A stretch of DNA of 64,000 bases from NCBI GenBank assembly GCA_964538885.1, contig CAZIHR010000018.1, forward strand, positions 1 to 64,000, read 5' to 3'. The DNA is from JAPOPJ01 sp964538885. GTDB taxonomy: Archaea; Thermoproteota; Nitrososphaeria; Nitrososphaerales; Nitrosopumilaceae. A program made the position numbers and the translations under genes. The first letter of the stretch is position 1; each line of letters starts with the position of its first letter. Positions 61,675 through 64,000 of the stretch are shown piece by piece. The notes beneath the pieces are model-generated. The model did no database searches. It saw only the letters and a list, made by a program, of their open reading frames with translations, and was not told the DNA's origin.

Positions 61675-62427
61675 TTACTTTCTGGGCTTTTTTGTAGCTA
61701 CTTTCTTTCCCTTACTTGCCGCCTTCTTTACTGGTCTTGCCACTATCTTCTTTCCCTTACTTGCCGCCTTCCTCTTTTTGGCAGCAATTTCTCGTAGTTT
61801 CATACTGGCCTCATTAAATGCCTTCTTTGCAGCTTCTTCCTTCTCGGTTGTCTCTTTCCATTTTACTGTAAACCCTTCTATGGATTTCTGGCTTGACTTT
61901 AATGTATCACGTAGGGCTGGCTTGTTTTTTACTTGTTGCTGAATTTTCAAATTGATTTTTGATTTTAGCTTTGAGTATTTTGTCACTTCCCCAGTAATTT
62001 CCTTGGCTTTCTCTTCTTTTTGACTTATTTCAAATTCCATCTCGTCAATCTGTTTGTTGATGGCCTGTAGTTTGGCTTTTGCATCTTGCATCTCAACGTC
62101 ATTTTTAGCTGACCTAATCTCTTGTTCTGCCTTGGATGCGTTGCTCTTTTCCCTAGCCACACGCTCCCGTGTTACCTCAATTAAGCGATTGATGCTTTCT
62201 AATTGAGATGTCTTTTGGGTTAAAATACTGGATACTTCTGTATTCTCTTCTTTGCTAGATTCTATTCTTCTTTCAATGGATCTCAGACCAGAAGCTGAAC
62301 GTCTATGCATAGCTTTGGCTGTGTCAAGTTGTTTTCTCGTATTTTTCTGAAGTCTACTTGCTTCCTGTTTTGACTGACGTAACCTGTCTGCAATCTTTTG
62401 GAGTGTCTGCACGATTAAAACACACAT
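61675..62427 (-). CDS. Coiled-coil protein with H1-like Lys/Ala-rich C-terminal tail
   Basis: A 250 aa protein that is almost entirely coiled coil (about 10-205) with no membrane segment. Residues about 218-250 are two 15-residue basic units, KKRKAASKGKKIVARPV and KKAASKGKKVATKKPRK, like the C-terminal tails of linker histone H1. The tail should bind DNA or RNA. The DNA for the units includes a 23-base direct repeat 45 bases apart (61704-61726 and 61749-61771). The start near 62427 may be a few codons too early. A chromosome-organising role is inference. Confidence 0.65.
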   Translation of the reverse strand: MCVLIVQTLQKIADRLRQSKQEASRLQKNTRKQLDTAKAMHRRSASGLRSIERRIESSKEENTEVSSILTQKTSQLESINRLIEVTRERVAREKSNASKAEQEIRSAKNDVEMQDAKAKLQAINKQIDEMEFEISQKEEKAKEITGEVTKYSKLKSKINLKIQQQVKNKPALRDTLKSSQKSIEGFTVKWKETTEKEEAAKKAFNEASMKLREIAAKKRKAASKGKKIVARPVKKAASKGKKVATKKPRK

Positions 62428-62636
62428 TGTATATCGGTTAAATTGTAAACATGATCAGGAATTGACTTACCTGTTAAGAAAATTAACATTAGAATCATCC
62501 TGATCTATTTTATACGCCTAAAATCTGGGCATTATTGTCACATTTTGGACTCAATTTTTGTTTGATTTTCTAACTTTGACCATCCACTATTGTTTATACT
62601 CTGTTTATTTTACAAAAAACCCTCTATTTTTCTAGA

Positions 62637-62984
62637 ATGTATAAAAACTACATCTTGAATCTACGTAGTGGGATGGATTTTCATCCAAGAGATTTGCCTG
62701 TCTCAAAAACATACGATCTTGAAGACGAAAAAGATGCCGTCAATGCAGCAAATGACATTGTATCTGCTGGCTTTTCAAACAGAAAGGATGGCTTTAGAGT
62801 ATTGATGCCAAAGGATGCTAAACTGGCAAAGAGAATAGGGTATACTGTAACCACTGGTGTAACCTCTGGACTTGGGGCAAAAAATGAGATTCGAGATGTT
62901 CGATATTGGACATATCATCACGACAAGGATCACTATGCAATAGTCCTGATCAGTAGCAAAGCACTGGCTGAACTAGGTTACTGA
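62637..62984 (+). CDS. Hypothetical protein
   Basis: A 115 aa soluble protein with no recognised family. The first half is charged (FHPRDLPVSKTYDLEDEKDAVNAAND), the second has a Gly-rich TVTTGVTSGLGAKNE and a His-rich WTYHHDKDHY segment that might bind metal. It is convergent with the PAP2 gene, overlapping by 12 bases. Confidence 0.55.
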   Translation: MYKNYILNLRSGMDFHPRDLPVSKTYDLEDEKDAVNAANDIVSAGFSNRKDGFRVLMPKDAKLAKRIGYTVTTGVTSGLGAKNEIRDVRYWTYHHDKDHYAIVLISSKALAELGY

Positions 62985-63647
62985 CCTAAAAATCCTGTAA
63001 AGCTTTGTCTTTTTGGCCAAAACACCGGACAACATGACTCCTATGATCAGTCCGCCTATGATGTCCATGGGGTAGTGTTCCAGTACATATATTCTGCTAA
63101 TAGATACCAGCCCTGGATACAGAAACATCAAGTAGGCACCGCGTGGGAATCTTTCTGACAGTGCATACCCTAGAATTATAGCAAATATCATAGTACGTGC
63201 TGCATGTCCAGAAGGATACGATGCCCCAAACCCTCCCTCACAAAATAGTGCAAATGTGTCACGACTCATTGCTACGGGAAATGATACACCATCATATTCC
63301 ATATCTGGTCTGTCTCTGTCCACTCCACACTTTACGTATCCTGCCAGCAATGTTGACAATACAATTAATATCATTAGTGTAATGCCAATTCTTCTAGTCT
63401 TTTTTATGATCAGCATCAGTATACTAAACCCAAGCATGTAAAACGTATCACCGCTTTCCGTAATGGATTGCATGATTGTATCTATCATTATATTGCCAAT
63501 TCCTGCATATACAAGTGACGCAACACTATGATCAAACGCATCGGTCACACCAAAATATACCAGAGCAGTAACCACAAGAAATGTTACAACTAACAAGACG
63601 AACGGCTTAGATCTCAAATCAAAAATCCAGTTTTGCAATTGATCCAA
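62973..63647 (-). CDS. PAP2-superfamily phosphatase
   Basis: A 224 aa integral membrane protein with about six helices. The three phosphatase motifs are present in order: KCGVDRDRP (K-x6-R-P, about 106), PSGHAAR (about 144) and SRIYVLEHYPMD (about 184-195). It should dephosphorylate an isoprenoid or lipid diphosphate at the outer face. No neighbour suggests the substrate. Confidence 0.9.
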   Translation of the reverse strand: MDQLQNWIFDLRSKPFVLLVVTFLVVTALVYFGVTDAFDHSVASLVYAGIGNIMIDTIMQSITESGDTFYMLGFSILMLIIKKTRRIGITLMILIVLSTLLAGYVKCGVDRDRPDMEYDGVSFPVAMSRDTFALFCEGGFGASYPSGHAARTMIFAIILGYALSERFPRGAYLMFLYPGLVSISRIYVLEHYPMDIIGGLIIGVMLSGVLAKKTKLYRIFRSVT

Positions 63648-63829
63648 TCTTTTGTATGCTATTTTTAATTTTTCGTAGTCTGTTTACTATTTGAAGGATT
63701 AGCATTTAGCACGGGTTGTTTAGAATAACTGCATCCGTATATTCTCTCATCTATATACTCAGTCCCCTGTCTGAATGAGTGTGAACTGATCGACTCAAAG
63801 CATTTAACAGGGAATATAATAGGAATGCC

Positions 63830-64000
63830 GTGAAGGTTCTCACACTAGATGATTTTGATCTTCAGAGCAAGACGGTTTTTCTACGTGTGGATATGAACTG
63901 TCCAATAGATCCGGTGACCTTAGAAATTTCTGGAATCAAGAGGATTGAGGAAGCTACACAAACCATAAAATCCCTTGGCGACTCTAAGCTTGTTGTTGCC
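63830..64000 (+). CDS. pgk: Phosphoglycerate kinase, 5' part only (cut by window edge)
   Basis: A GTG at 63830 opens 57 codons to the window edge. KTVFLRVDMNCPIDP (about 14-28) and SGIKRIEEATQTI match the N-terminal phosphoglycerate-binding region of archaeal Pgk, where FLRVDxNxP is diagnostic. The preceding ATG at 63825 runs into a stop after two codons, so GTG is preferred. Confidence 0.85.
   Translation, partial: MKVLTLDDFDLQSKTVFLRVDMNCPIDPVTLEISGIKRIEEATQTIKSLGDSKLVVA

Overview
This window reads as a chromosomal segment of an ammonia-oxidizer-type thaumarchaeon (Nitrososphaerota, probably Nitrosopumilales). The evidence is archaeal information processing (TBP, TFB, aIF1, the Rrp4/Rrp41/Rrp42 exosome, Sec61 beta, a short XPF nuclease, Nob1, prefoldin beta, RpoD with an Rpb3-like zinc loop), F420 biosynthesis genes, a siroheme-dependent heme pathway, large secreted Ig-like and FN3 proteins, and A/T-rich TATA boxes about 25 bases before many start codons. 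Base composition is moderately A/T-rich (about 40% GC by eye). Two mobile-element relics are clearly richer in GC. No rRNA, CRISPR array or ammonia monooxygenase gene is present, so placement below phylum is inference.

Layout. 1-3.2 kb: a repeat copy cut by the window edge, thioredoxin reductase, a conserved archaeal protein and Thi4 thiazole synthase. 3.2-10.8 kb: a cation/Ca2+ exchanger, then a long minus-strand block with a START-like protein, a glycosyltransferase, an HtrA protease, CofG, CofH and a TldE-like protein. 11-21 kb: a tRNA-binding OB protein, a membrane HExxH protein, TBP, a DUF1512-type protein with a small zinc ribbon, a secreted FN3 protein, methionine aminopeptidase, tRNA-Pro and a 1,074-1,078 aa secreted lamin-tail/Ig-like protein. 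21-29.4 kb: Tsr3, a solute-binding protein, a PD-(D/E)xK nuclease, a DUF2070-type protein, Sec61 beta, an Auto_anti-p27-type zinc ribbon, aIF1, a CPBP protease and TFB.

29.4-37.5 kb is the accessory part. It holds a decayed IS481-like element, a metallothionein-like 44 aa protein, a secreted protein with perfect tandem C-terminal repeats, several lineage-restricted hypotheticals, a GC-rich IS5-type transposase fragment, tRNA-Glu, and the second copy of the repeat found at the left edge. 37.5-43.9 kb: CofE, two complete isopropylmalate-isomerase-type leuC-leuD pairs in tandem (one archaeal-type, one bacterial-type) and a nucleotidyltransferase. 43.9-51.8 kb: ribosomal proteins and RpoD on the minus strand, divergent from SBDS-Rrp4-Rrp41-Rrp42-eL43-Pcc1, then prefoldin beta, XPF, Nob1 and NAD kinase. 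52.5-59 kb: SufC, a chlorite-dismutase-fold protein resembling coproheme decarboxylase, a DUF1802 protein, an aldo-keto reductase, a fused siroheme decarboxylase (AhbA-AhbB), a precorrin-2 dehydrogenase and glutamyl-tRNA reductase. 59-64 kb: HD hydrolase, VTT-like membrane protein, a 41 aa C2H2 finger, intron-containing tRNA-Leu, an OB-fold protein, a coiled-coil protein with an H1-like basic tail, a PAP2 phosphatase and the start of phosphoglycerate kinase.

Functional links: CofG, CofH and CofE supply F420, which a split-barrel protein at 34.2 kb might use. HemA, the Met8-like enzyme, AhbAB and the HemQ-like protein together outline tetrapyrrole synthesis from glutamyl-tRNA to siroheme and heme. 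SBDS, the exosome subunits, Nob1, Tsr3 and ribosomal proteins form a ribosome-biogenesis and RNA-processing theme.
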